DNA of 15,448 bases from JBDGRJ01 sp042218115 (GTDB lineage Bacteria > Patescibacteriota > Patescibacteriia > Magasanikbacterales > UBA922): positions 1 to 15,448 of the forward strand of contig JBDGRJ010000060.1 in assembly GCA_042218115.1 (NCBI GenBank). The letters are read 5' to 3'. This document shows, piece by piece, positions 6,040-14,700 of the stretch. A program made the position numbers and the translations under genes. Within the stretch, counting starts at the first letter, position 1. Each line of letters starts with the position of its first letter. The notes beneath the pieces are model-generated. The model saw only the letters and a list, made by a program, of their open reading frames with translations. It was not told where the DNA came from and made no database searches.

Positions 6040-7440
6040 ATGAAACAAAATAAACATATACACTTCATAGGAGTCTGTGGAGTAGCAATGAGTGCTCTAG
6101 CTTTAGCTTTTCATAAAAATGGTTGGAAAGTAACCGGAAGCGATAAGGGTTTCTATCCACCGGTCTCCACCAAGCTCAAAAACAGCGATATATTTTTCTA
6201 TCCCGGTTGGCATCCAGATAAAATGACGAAGAATGGAGACCCGGACTTAATCGTGGTTGGCAATGTAGCCGGATCAAATAACCCGGAATGGAGCTACGCA
6301 AAAGAAAATAATATCGAATTTGTATCCTACCCCGAGCTGGTTTCGGATCATCTAATATGCGATCAATCTATCGTCTCCGCCGGCTCCTATGGAAAAACCA
6401 CCACCTCTACTCTACTCGCCTGGATTCTCAAAGAAAATAACATACCTGCAAATTATTTGTACGGAGGCATCTCACAGCATGAAGATTTTCCGGCAGCTAA
6501 TATCGATGATAATGCAGATTGGAGTATTACTGAAGGGGACGAGTACAAAACAGCTCGATGGGACGAAAGCCCTAAATTTAAATATTATGACCCCACTCAC
6601 CTACTTTTAACCTCAATTGAATGGGACCATGCTGACATTTATCCGACTGAATCAGATTATCTAGATACTTTCGAATCCTTGATAAAATCGATACCTGATG
6701 GAGGGTACAGACTGATATCACAACAAGTCTTCAGCCGCATGAAAGATAGGCTGGACTTTAAACCTACAACCTATGGAAAACAGGCTGGTAATGATTTCTA
6801 TTACAGTGACTTTCAACAAACTAAGTCCGGTATTTCTTTTGCTATCCATCACCAAGGTAGTAAGTTTCAGATAACCAACACTAATCTATTGGGAGAATAT
6901 ATGGCAGAAAACATCACCGCTTGTTTTGCAATGGCTTTACAGGTCGGTTTAGAGCCTATCCAGATAATCTCATCTATAAGCTCCTTTCGGGGTATCAAAA
7001 GAAGACTGCAAAGAAGATACAAGGGCGATGTGGATGTATATGACGATATTGCTCACTCACCGCAAAAAGCTAAATCAGTACTAGAGACGTTAGATAAAAC
7101 TTATCAAAATAAGATAATAGCAGTTTTTGAGCCTAATACAGGCAACCGAAAGCAAAAAGCTATTCCAAGCTATAAAAATGCTTTTGATAAAGCAGATGAA
7201 GTTGTAATACCCCGTCTATCTAAAGTAAAAAAGAAAAAAGATGACCCAGACCCTCCATTCGACGGAGAAAAACTAAAAGAAGTAATTGAAAAAAGTCACA
7301 CCAATGTAAAATACATTGATGATGATTTTGATCTAGTAGACCACCTAAACCAAACCTCAAGCCGAGGTGATGTAATCTTATTTTTAGGCTCTCACGGGTT
7401 TAGGAAGATGATCGAGATGACTGTAGATGCAATAAGTTAA
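6040..7440 (+). CDS. Mpl/MurC-type UDP-N-acetylmuramate peptide ligase
   Basis: 466 residues, Mur ligase superfamily, cytoplasmic and ATP-dependent. The N-terminal UDP-sugar domain has HFIGVCGVAMSALA (8-21) and GSDKGFYPPVST (33-44); the YPPxST and VVGNVAGSNNPE patterns are typical of Mpl rather than MurC. The P-loop is AGSYGKTTT (114-122), where AGTHGKTTT is usual. EGDEYKTARWDESPKF (165-180) and SIEWDHADIYPT (192-203) match the Mpl signature EADEYDxAFFDKRSKF...NLEFDHADIF. The C-terminal domain keeps FRGIKRRLQRR (316-326) and YDDIAHSP (334-341), but the usual EPRSNT is EPNTGNR (364-370). Mpl re-attaches a recycled tripeptide to UDP-MurNAc, while MurC adds the first L-Ala; which applies here cannot be decided. 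It starts 21 bases after the previous stop, and its stop overlaps the stop of the convergent small gene. Confidence 0.87.
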   Translation: MKQNKHIHFIGVCGVAMSALALAFHKNGWKVTGSDKGFYPPVSTKLKNSDIFFYPGWHPDKMTKNGDPDLIVVGNVAGSNNPEWSYAKENNIEFVSYPELVSDHLICDQSIVSAGSYGKTTTSTLLAWILKENNIPANYLYGGISQHEDFPAANIDDNADWSITEGDEYKTARWDESPKFKYYDPTHLLLTSIEWDHADIYPTESDYLDTFESLIKSIPDGGYRLISQQVFSRMKDRLDFKPTTYGKQAGNDFYYSDFQQTKSGISFAIHHQGSKFQITNTNLLGEYMAENITACFAMALQVGLEPIQIISSISSFRGIKRRLQRRYKGDVDVYDDIAHSPQKAKSVLETLDKTYQNKIIAVFEPNTGNRKQKAIPSYKNAFDKADEVVIPRLSKVKKKKDDPDPPFDGEKLKEVIEKSHTNVKYIDDDFDLVDHLNQTSSRGDVILFLGSHGFRKMIEMTVDAIS

Positions 7441-7679
7441 GATTCAGCTTCATTGTTACTACCACCCCTCTCTTCATCACCTTGTTCAGGTTTTGATACT
7501 CCTAACTCCTCATCACTACTGTCATCTACTACCTGTGGCCCTGCTGGTGCCTCTCCAGAAATACCATCGTTATCTCCCCCATTTCCATCTCTAACCGATC
7601 TTTCGCCAGCAAGAGGTTCTCTATCATTTTCGCCCCTCCTTTCACTAGCTGGACTTGATTGACCGCTCTCTGTTGACAT
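7437..7679 (-). CDS. Acidic low-complexity small protein, function unknown
   Basis: 80 residues, with no hydrophobic segment or recognisable domain. The composition is dominated by Gly, Ser, Glu, Asp, Pro and Arg (ERRGENDREP, VVDDSSDEELG, EQGDEERGGSNNEAES), so it should be intrinsically disordered. It begins 25 bases after the stop of the zinc-ribbon gene on the same strand, and its stop overlaps that of the convergent Mpl-like gene, which is how real genes pack in this window. Its base composition is more GC-rich than its neighbours. The opposite strand also has an open frame here (7453-7662), but that product is a Pro/Ser/Leu shadow without context. Moderately supported. Confidence 0.45.
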   Translation of the reverse strand: MSTESGQSSPASERRGENDREPLAGERSVRDGNGGDNDGISGEAPAGPQVVDDSSDEELGVSKPEQGDEERGGSNNEAES

Positions 7680-7704
7680 AAAATAAATTTAAAAAATAAG
7701 TGAA

Positions 7705-7872
7705 TTATTTCCCTTCCTCCACAACCTCAACCTCCACTTCTCCATCATCGTCAATATAGCGTACTAGCAGGTTAATACCACAAATATTACACTCCACCAC
7801 ATCGTCTTCCCCAAGATCGGGATAATTTGATAGATCTACTTCGTTTTTACACTCTGGACAAATAAGCTGCAT
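7705..7872 (-). CDS. LysW-like zinc-ribbon protein
   Basis: 55 residues, ATG at 7872-7870, TAA at 7707-7705. It reads MQLICPECKNEVDL... with a second knuckle ECNICGINLLVRY, so Cys5, Cys8, Cys28 and Cys31 form a four-Cys zinc site. The spacing, the LGEDDVVEC segment and the acidic C-terminus match the LysW/ArgW amino-carrier family, which holds lysine or arginine intermediates on a C-terminal glutamate. The diagnostic EDWGE tail is missing: this one ends EVVEEGK, so a carrier role on the last residue is doubtful and it may be a related zinc ribbon with another job. It is divergent from the PLP enzyme (60 bp between starts) and precedes the acidic small protein. Confidence 0.75.
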   Translation of the reverse strand: MQLICPECKNEVDLSNYPDLGEDDVVECNICGINLLVRYIDDDGEVEVEVVEEGK

Positions 7873-7932
7873 ATATGTAAACTTTAATTGTTAAGCATTA
7901 CTTATACTACCAGAATCTAATTTTTATTTAAA

Positions 7933-8820
7933 ATGCTTACACCACAAAAAGAACGCCCTCAAATAGCAAACGAACTAGATGTAGACAATATTGTACTAAA
8001 AAGAGAGGATAAAAACCCATATGGGTCACACAAGGGCAGATCAATTCCGCTGATGATAGAGGAGTATCTTAAACAAGAAAAAGACAAATTTGTAATTTCC
8101 TCCTCAGGCAACGCGGCCTTAGCTGCTGTAAAAAAAGCTCAGGAATTGAGTGACAAAAATAAAGATATCGTACTAGAGGTTTTTGTAGGAAAAGATATTA
8201 ATAAAAACAAGCTAAATCAAATCAAGCAAAACACAAGTGAAAAAATAACGATAAAACGGAAACAAAGACCAAAGCAAGCTGCTTTCCAAAAAGGTAAAAA
8301 TCAGGAATGGGTATACCTAAGACAATCTACCGATGATTTAGCCTTAAAGGGCTACAAGCAGCTCGCCAAGGAGCTAGATAATATTGAGAACCTACAAGCC
8401 GTATTTATCCCAACCTCCTCCGGCACCACCGCTCAAGGTGTATTTGAAGGCTTCACAGAGGCTATAGATAAACCAAAAGAAGTCCCAGAGATTCATATAG
8501 CCCAAACCGAATACTGCCACCCAATAGCTGAAGAGTTTGATCAGGATTTTAAAAAACAAAAAAACACCTCAATCGCCTCTGCGATAGTGGATAAAGTAGC
8601 TCATAGAAAGAAAAAAGTAATAGAAGCTGTAAAAAGCAGCAGTGGATCAGGGTGGGTTCTGTCCGACAAACAAATCAAGCAAGCTAAAAATATGACAAAG
8701 GAAATAACCGGCTTAGATATATCTGCCAATAGTGCTCTATCTATAGCAGCAACTCAAAAAGCAAAAGAGAAAGATTGTAGCTGGAACGGCACAGTCTGTT
8801 GCTTGATATGTGGAGAATAA
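7933..8820 (+). CDS. PLP-dependent fold-type II enzyme (threonine synthase/cysteine synthase superfamily)
   Basis: 295 residues, short for threonine synthase. LKREDKNPYGSHKGR (22-36) carries the Schiff-base Lys34 in the superfamily pattern KxExxNPxGSxKxR; SSSGNAALAA (56-65) is the substrate/cofactor asparagine loop; STDDLALKGYKQLAKEL (132-148) and PTSSGTTAQGVFEGF (160-174) follow threonine-synthase-like order, with SSGTTAQG in the place of the glycine-rich PLP phosphate loop; SANSALSIAA (264-273) matches the late helix that caps the cofactor. The C-terminus ends abruptly at CCLICGE, where the family usually has a longer TGxG segment. The reaction (beta-replacement or beta/gamma-elimination on an amino acid) cannot be fixed. 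Its 3' end lies 2 bases from the convergent methyltransferase stop. Confidence 0.78.
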   Translation: MLTPQKERPQIANELDVDNIVLKREDKNPYGSHKGRSIPLMIEEYLKQEKDKFVISSSGNAALAAVKKAQELSDKNKDIVLEVFVGKDINKNKLNQIKQNTSEKITIKRKQRPKQAAFQKGKNQEWVYLRQSTDDLALKGYKQLAKELDNIENLQAVFIPTSSGTTAQGVFEGFTEAIDKPKEVPEIHIAQTEYCHPIAEEFDQDFKKQKNTSIASAIVDKVAHRKKKVIEAVKSSSGSGWVLSDKQIKQAKNMTKEITGLDISANSALSIAATQKAKEKDCSWNGTVCCLICGE

Positions 8821-8822
8821 TA

Positions 8823-9515
8823 TTATCCCACGTTTAATATTGTCAATAAATTCATAGCCTCTTCTTTTTTCACCTGATCTCCTTCCAAATTGATGTATCT
8901 ATTCGTAATAATTTCTAAATCTAGCTCTTGAGATAATTCTTTTATTTGTTGCTTATCAATACCCCAATAATGACGCTCTCCTATTATCTCTGAATTCTCA
9001 TTCTTAAAAGGTACTATGTAATGATCTTGCTGTTCCGAATCTTGCTTGTAGTCTCCGCTCTCTACTTTATCCTTGAACCATCCGGAATTTGTATTCCAGT
9101 TCGTCATAATTATCTTACTGCCTTGCTTCACTGTTCTTTTCATCTCCGCTAAAGCTTTGAGTCTGCTCTCTCGATCAGGTAAATGATGAAATGTGGCTAT
9201 ACAAAACACAACATCTACTGAACTATCCTCCAGGGGCAGATTTAGCATGTCGGCAACTAAAAAACGAGCTTGTTCACATCTATCTTTAGCTATCTTGACC
9301 AGCTCTTCACTCTGATCAACTCCTATATAATCCACTTGATTTTTATCAAAAAGCTGATATAATCTTCCATTGCCACAGCCGAGATCCAATATGGTATCTC
9401 CTGCTTGAACATACTTTTTAAATGTTTTAAGAAATCCCCACAATTCTTGCCTATCTTGAGAAAACTCCTCAGCTATTTTATTGTAAACTCGCTTATTTTC
9501 TTCAATATAACTCAT
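8823..9515 (-). CDS. Trm9/ALKBH8-like SAM-dependent tRNA (wobble uridine) methyltransferase
   Basis: 230 residues, class I methyltransferase. SAM motif I is ILDLGCGNGRLYQLF (42-56), motif II YIGVDQSEELVKIA (63-76), then FLVADMLNLPLEDSSVDVV (85-103) and IATFHHLPDRESRLKALAEM (106-125). The N-terminus VYNKIAEEFSQDRQELW (10-26), the HHL...R...AL signature and RHYWGIDKQQIKEL (181-194) match yeast Trm9 and the ALKBH8 methyltransferase domain (VYxxIAxHFSxTRxxxW; IHHLST; RYYHLFxxxEL). Those enzymes methylate cm5U34 made by Elongator to mcm5U. The divergent neighbour is Elp3, with one base between the two start codons, which strongly supports a shared pathway. Eukaryotic Trm9 needs Trm112; no such partner is seen here. 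Motif matching is from memory. Confidence 0.78.
   Translation of the reverse strand: MSYIEENKRVYNKIAEEFSQDRQELWGFLKTFKKYVQAGDTILDLGCGNGRLYQLFDKNQVDYIGVDQSEELVKIAKDRCEQARFLVADMLNLPLEDSSVDVVFCIATFHHLPDRESRLKALAEMKRTVKQGSKIIMTNWNTNSGWFKDKVESGDYKQDSEQQDHYIVPFKNENSEIIGERHYWGIDKQQIKELSQELDLEIITNRYINLEGDQVKKEEAMNLLTILNVG
9481..9511 (+). promoter_or_regulatory. Candidate promoter of elp3 inside the divergent methyltransferase gene
   Basis: TTGTAA (9481-9486) and TATAAC (9506-9511) have a 19-bp spacer, a little long. The -10 ends 5 bases before ATG 9517, implying a leaderless message. Because the two starts are one base apart, any promoter for either gene must lie within the other's coding sequence. 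Confidence 0.4.
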
Positions 9516-9516
9516 A

Positions 9517-11187
9517 ATGACTGACTTTCCTGAACAAACACAAACCGACGAAGAGCTTCAATATATTGTTAAGTATATTAAAGAAAATAGCCCTGAGTCA
9601 AAGAAAGAGTTTAATCAACTGAAAAATGAAGCCTGCAAAGAACTGCAGGTGGATCCGCCTGCCAACCGCTTTTTGTTTCGTGAATACAGAGACTTACTCG
9701 ACGAGGGTGAGATAGAACAAGACAACCGCCTCGAGGCCTATATGACTAAAGCCGAGGTGCGCACAATCTCGGGTATTGCTATCATAACCTCTCTGTGTAA
9801 ACCTTATCCTTGCCCGGCCGAGTGCGTATTTTGTCCTACAGAAAACAAGATGCCCAAAAGCTATCATGCTGATGAGCCGGCTGCTGCTCGAGCGCTAAGG
9901 CTTGAGTTTTCCCCATACATCCAGATGCAAAACAGGATCAAAGTACTTGAGGACAACGGACACAATACCGATAAAATAGAGTTTATCATCAAAGGGGGGA
10001 CTTGGCACTCATATCCGATCAAATACCAGTACTGGTTTATTATGGAGTCTTTCAAGGCTTGTAATAACTTGAAGCGAGACAACCCTAAAGAAAAAACACA
10101 GCTTGAAGACTGGGACAACCTTGAAGCTTTAAAGCAAGAACTACAAGAAGAGCAAAATTACAATGAAACAGCAGATCATAGGATAATAGGCCTAACCGTT
10201 GAGACCAGACCTGATACTATTGCACCAAAGACGATCAAACAACTGCGTGAACAAGGATGTACTCGGGTCGAGCTGGGCCTGCAGGCAACTGATAATGAGA
10301 TATTAAGACACGTAAAGCGAGGTCATACCGTAGAAGATTTTAGAGAATCTATTTATCTATTACGCCAAGCCGGTTTTAAAGTAGATTTTCACTTCATGCC
10401 TGATCTGCCCGGCACAACCCCACAAAAAGATGTAGAGATGTACAGGAAAATATTCTCTGATCCGGGGCTAAAGCCGGATATGATTAAGATTTACCCTTGT
10501 GTTGTAATGGAATCAGCAGAGCTATACGAGTGGTACAAGTCCGGCAGATACAGCTCTTATGGTACTGAAGCTCTATTTGATGCACTGCTACAGATGAAAA
10601 AAGATACCCCTAAATACTGCCGCATCACACGGCTCATCCGAGATTTTCCCAGCGATGAAATAGAGGGCGGCAATGAAATAAATAACTTAAGACAATCACT
10701 CCAGAGAGAGCTAAAAGAGCAGGGCGAAACATGTGATTGCATCCGCTGCCGAGAAATAGGCCGGCAGCGAGACAAACTGGACGATGACGTTGAGCCGGAG
10801 ATATTTGTAGAACAACTGGATACCAGAGGTGGTGATGAGTACTTTATTAGCATAGAAGATCCGGACCGGATTGCTATCTTCGGTTTTTTGAGGTTAAGAC
10901 TTCCCAAAAAAGACGAAGAGCATATCACCGAGGTGCTGCCTCATCTGAAAGGGTGTGCTTTCATTCGTGAACTGCATGTATATGGAACAATGGCTAAGAT
11001 AGGAGAAAAAGATAAAGCCAAAGCTCAACATAAAGGTTTTGGTACAGCTTTAATGAATAAAGCAGAAGAAATTATCGAAAAAAACGGGTTTGAAAAAGCC
11101 GCTGTAATCTCAGGGGTTGGAGTAAGAAAATATTATGAAAATCTAGGCTATAAACAAGAAGGGACTTATATGACCAAAGAGTTCTGA
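9517..11187 (+). CDS. elp3: Elp3-type radical SAM/GNAT tRNA uridine-34 carboxymethyl transferase
   Basis: 556 residues with both Elp3 domains. The N-terminal helical segment leads into VRTISGIAIITSLCKPYPC; the radical SAM cluster cysteines are Cys99, Cys103 and Cys106 (CPAECVFCP), a compact Cx3Cx2C where the well-known Elp3 motif has about nine residues between the first two. ADEPAAARALRLEFSPYIQ and IIKGGTWHSYP (157-167) are Elp3 hallmarks. A zinc cluster CDCIRCREIGRQ (Cys406, 408, 411) precedes the acetyltransferase domain (about 430-556) with GFLRLRLP, IRELHVYG, the acetyl-CoA loop QHKGFGTALM (504-513) and AVISGVGVRKYYENLGY. Elp3 uses SAM and acetyl-CoA to make cm5U34 in tRNA. It forms a divergent pair with the Trm9-like gene. 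The single-protein form resembles those of archaea; no other Elongator subunit is in the window. Confidence 0.96.
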   Translation: MTDFPEQTQTDEELQYIVKYIKENSPESKKEFNQLKNEACKELQVDPPANRFLFREYRDLLDEGEIEQDNRLEAYMTKAEVRTISGIAIITSLCKPYPCPAECVFCPTENKMPKSYHADEPAAARALRLEFSPYIQMQNRIKVLEDNGHNTDKIEFIIKGGTWHSYPIKYQYWFIMESFKACNNLKRDNPKEKTQLEDWDNLEALKQELQEEQNYNETADHRIIGLTVETRPDTIAPKTIKQLREQGCTRVELGLQATDNEILRHVKRGHTVEDFRESIYLLRQAGFKVDFHFMPDLPGTTPQKDVEMYRKIFSDPGLKPDMIKIYPCVVMESAELYEWYKSGRYSSYGTEALFDALLQMKKDTPKYCRITRLIRDFPSDEIEGGNEINNLRQSLQRELKEQGETCDCIRCREIGRQRDKLDDDVEPEIFVEQLDTRGGDEYFISIEDPDRIAIFGFLRLRLPKKDEEHITEVLPHLKGCAFIRELHVYGTMAKIGEKDKAKAQHKGFGTALMNKAEEIIEKNGFEKAAVISGVGVRKYYENLGYKQEGTYMTKEF

Positions 11188-11188
11188 C

Positions 11189-11217
11189 TTGAACGTAAAA
11201 ATCTCGAATGCTATCTT
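11189..11217 (+). promoter_or_regulatory. Candidate promoter of the Nudix gene
   Basis: TTGAAC (11189-11194) and TATCTT (11212-11217) with a 17-bp spacer, starting just after the elp3 stop. The predicted leader is about 20 nt and has no Shine-Dalgarno sequence. Read-through from elp3 is also possible. Confidence 0.4.
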
Positions 11218-11244
11218 AAAATTAGAAATAATTAATAAAATAAC

Positions 11245-11649
11245 ATGGAACTACCACAGGGTTCAATCATTGCTTCAGGCCCGGTTATTATTGAGGATGG
11301 TAAAGTGCTTTTAAACCGGGAACAAAAAGACCATGGTGTCTCGGATTGGTTTTTCCCCGGAGGCAAGGTCGAAGATTTCGACACCACACTCAAAGAAGCT
11401 TGTCATCGGGAAGTAAAAGAAGAGATGGGATTGGAAATTGAGATAACCAAACCACTAAAAACTATTATGTATCAAGATGAGCGCAACAATAGGATATGTA
11501 TTCTAGTGCACTGGTTAGCAGACAGGGTTCAGGGCTCAGAAGTAGAGCCGGCTAAGTTTATAGCAGACTGGGCTTGGCACGATATAAACGATCTACCAGA
11601 CAACTGCGCTGACAACGTGGTAGAGATTATTTCTGAGTTTAATAGTTAA
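11245..11649 (+). CDS. Nudix hydrolase
   Basis: 134 residues, a single Nudix domain. The Nudix box is present as GGKVEDFDTTLKEACHREVKEEMGLE (pieces GGKVED, REVKEEMGL), which binds divalent metal and cleaves a nucleoside diphosphate linked to another moiety. Compared with the consensus GX5EX7REUXEEXGU there is one extra residue before the REVKEE helix, and the first box glutamate is replaced by Asp, but the catalytic REVKEE core is intact. WFFPGG before the box is typical. The substrate (oxidised nucleotide, sugar nucleotide or cap-like end) cannot be told from sequence. It is followed 25 bases later by a strong hairpin terminator. Confidence 0.92.
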   Translation: MELPQGSIIASGPVIIEDGKVLLNREQKDHGVSDWFFPGGKVEDFDTTLKEACHREVKEEMGLEIEITKPLKTIMYQDERNNRICILVHWLADRVQGSEVEPAKFIADWAWHDINDLPDNCADNVVEIISEFNS

Positions 11650-11674
11650 TATAAGCAACCTTGATTCACAAAGT

Positions 11675-11702
11675 AAAACCGCCCTCTCGGGCGGTTTTTT
11701 TT
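11675..11702 (+). terminator. Rho-independent terminator after the Nudix gene, possibly bidirectional
   Basis: AAAACCGCCC TCTC GGGCGGTTTT forms a 10-bp perfect stem (11675-11684 with 11689-11698) with a 4-nt loop, followed on the plus strand by more T (run of eight). On the minus strand the stem is followed by only TTTT then AC, so it may also serve, less strongly, the convergent surface-protein gene ending at 11723. Confidence 0.9.
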
Positions 11703-11722
11703 ATCTATCTTTAAGCCTACTC

Positions 11723-14700
11723 TTAGTTTATATCACCAGATGAATCGATAGAACTTGAGGTCAAGGTTTTTCCAATATCATACCTATTAATCTCTTCAGG
11801 CTCTACTGAAACAATCTGGCTGGCGTCATAACCCATATCTCTAAGTGTGCGCATATTTTTCACCTCTCTCAACATCTGCATCTTGTTTTTGCTGGGATGA
11901 GGGACGACCAGATAGACTGTATTTGAGTTTCTAGGTTTAATCAAGGTATAGTTAGGGTGAGTCTTAGTATTGGAGATCGGAGAATTACAACTAGGTACTG
12001 TACTTAGGTAACTCTCATCAATATCTATGATCTGATTGAAATTGTAATTTAATTCTTTAAACACTCTCTCATTTTTAATCCAGCATTTCTTACCATTGCC
12101 AAGTTTTATATAAACCTTAGGGCTATCCACGGTCTTAAATAATGAGCCTGCAAGAACTTTTTTTCTAGGACCCCAAGGCATAAAGCCAAGCTTGCTATAG
12201 GGGATAGCATTTATCTTACGTGCAGGGACCGGCTCTACGTTTTGCCAACCCTCAAAGTAGGAGAAATAGACATCAGACCTCTTAAACGGTCGCTTCTTAC
12301 ACTTGTTTGTAACATAGAAGACAGAGTTGTCATTGTAAGCGCTGTAAGCTTTATTCTTCTCTAGAGGACAGCTACTTCTCGCTTCAGGGCTACATTTTCC
12401 ACTGTACTCTATGCGCACATTTGCTTGCCGGGCTGCACACCTATTTATATATGAAACCCCATTGACCCCACACACCGGATTGTATCTCATAGCACAACTC
12501 TGCTGTAACTTTGATCTGCTCATACCGGGTACCGATGATGATTGGCTCCTGTTTCCATCTTTGCTCCCTTCCTTTGCTCCTGATTCTCCTTTTTTAATTA
12601 TCTTTACTACTTTATCTTGGTCGTCTTCCGAATCAGACTTTGAGATGACGACATTATCACAGTTAGTAGATTTTAATGATACGCTTCTACCCTGATTGGA
12701 CAAGGATTGTTTTCTCTGTTCTGCTTGAGACTTATCATCAAAATTCAACTTAATACTCGAGTCTACAACTAAGCAATAATCTTGGTCCTGTTGCTGACTA
12801 TCTTGTTGTTTTTGGTCCTGTTGCTGACTATCTTGTTGTTTTTGGTTCTGTTGATTATCCTGATCTTGTTTTGTTTGTTGACCCTTATCATCTTGCTTAG
12901 TTTTTTGTTTAGTTTGCTGCTGATCTTTCAGTTCTAGTTGTATCGAATCAGAAGCAGTTAGAGAATTTCCTTGGCTATCCTTGAATTTAGCATAAACTGT
13001 TTTCTGTCCTTCGCCGGAAGAAAGCTGATACGACATCTTATCATCTTGGGGAATAGTGCTGAAATTACTGAAGTTTTTACTTTCTGAAACCGCAACCTTA
13101 TCCACATTTTTCACAGAAAACTTTAAAGTTACATCTCTGTTGTTAGTGCTTTGATCGCCTCCATTGATAACCAAGCCATGACTGCCGACTATAGAAGGAG
13201 TAGTTTGCTGTTGCTGCTTATCCTTCTTCTTGCCCACTACAAACTCGGATAAGGTTTTGGTTTCAAAATTACAAACACTGTTAGAAATAGTACAATCCTT
13301 ACCTGAGTCAACCCATCCCTGGTTGTACTTTTTTACAAAAATATCCTTTGTTTCATTATTGTATTTTTTACCCACCCTAACATCAACCTCTACTGTTTGA
13401 TTAGCATCGAAACCTACAGCTGGTAAAGTAAATCTAGCTTTGCCTGCTATGCTCTTGACATTACTAGGTTCAGTTGCAGTAGAACCATCGAATTGAAGCT
13501 GGTTCAGATCATGTTTATTACTATCTTCTGTTGTAAGAGTCGTGTTCTTATCTATTATTAGTTTATGTCCTATATTTCCTGAGGAATTTATTATGGTATC
13601 ATACTTAAAATCTATTTTTTCTACAGAATTAAAAGCCCCCCCAATATCAATGACATTAGACACAACTAACTCAGCGAGATCGACTTTTGACGTCTGGTTT
13701 ATGGTGGCGTCTGATACCAACTTTGTATTATTTTGTATTTGTGACGAGCCTCTAAAAAAAACGATAGGGGAGTCAATCTGATAATTATTTGCATCCAAAA
13801 CTTGGCCTTTTTGAACATCTATTGATCCCAAGGTCTTAAGGTTGCCTTTTAAATCTAGTCTAGTATCTACTTTGATATCATCAAAAGTCTCTCCACTTGG
13901 GTAAAATTCAGAAGGCCCCCCACCAAACTCCACCTCAAAAAAATCAGCTTTCTGCACCAATGAATAAGAATTATTATCAGGGTTCCAATCCCCCTCTATC
14001 TTTATTTCGTTATTTTTAGGGTCCAAGCTTGAACCGGACCCAAAGATCAAGTCATTCTTAACTACTATACCGTCCTTCAAGACAAGTTTGTTATTTAGGT
14101 CTATTTCCAAATCATAGAATGGATTAGCTGCTTTTTTTATTGTTTTAGCCCCAGAATATTCAAATAAAACGATACCCTTGTTTGGATTGAAATTATCACT
14201 TTTTTCCACGTACCAGTCACCAGCTACGCCGAGAGCACCGTCTTTCGGTGCAGTAAATTTAGCATCACTTTTTAAGGTAAAACTATTAACCGATATCATA
14301 TTACCTATATCAGAGCCTACGAACTCCCCTCCGGTCTGCTTCCAATCACCTGAGCTAGCAGATATAGAAGAGGCGCCCTGAACAAACTTACCTGCAGATA
14401 TATTGACATCCTTAAACAATTGGGTAGCCCCTCCCGCTATATACTTAGCTTGTGGTCCGATTAACTTAGTATTACCATCTATTATCATCTTTTGGTTGTT
14501 ACCCTTAAGAGTGCCAGATTTTATGACCAACTCCTTTTTGACCTTTAATCTACTATTTAAAACCGAGATGCTTTGATGATTTATAAAAAGTTCATAAAGT
14601 GGATCCTGAATGTTCAAATCATCACCGCCTTGTAGCACCAACTTTTCTTTTCCGTGATCATAAGTACCGTCCAAAAATTTAACCTCTCCGTTTTTAACTT

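Noticed and set aside
6040..7440. Simple MurC assignment
   Set aside because: The YPPxST, EGDEY and IEWDHADIY patterns fit Mpl better, though with a changed EPRSNT motif the exact substrate is left open.
7453..7662. Plus-strand open frame opposite the acidic small protein
   Set aside because: It is Ser/Pro/Leu shadow sequence with no matching context; the minus-strand frame follows the zinc-ribbon gene and abuts the mpl stop.
8815..8834. AT-rich palindrome between the convergent PLP and methyltransferase genes as a terminator
   Set aside because: ATAATATTAT is a weak palindrome with no GC stem or T-tract.
12782..12871. Short regular repeats that could suggest a CRISPR array
   Set aside because: The units are directly tandem without spacers and in frame within the surface-protein gene; they code for Gln-rich repeats.
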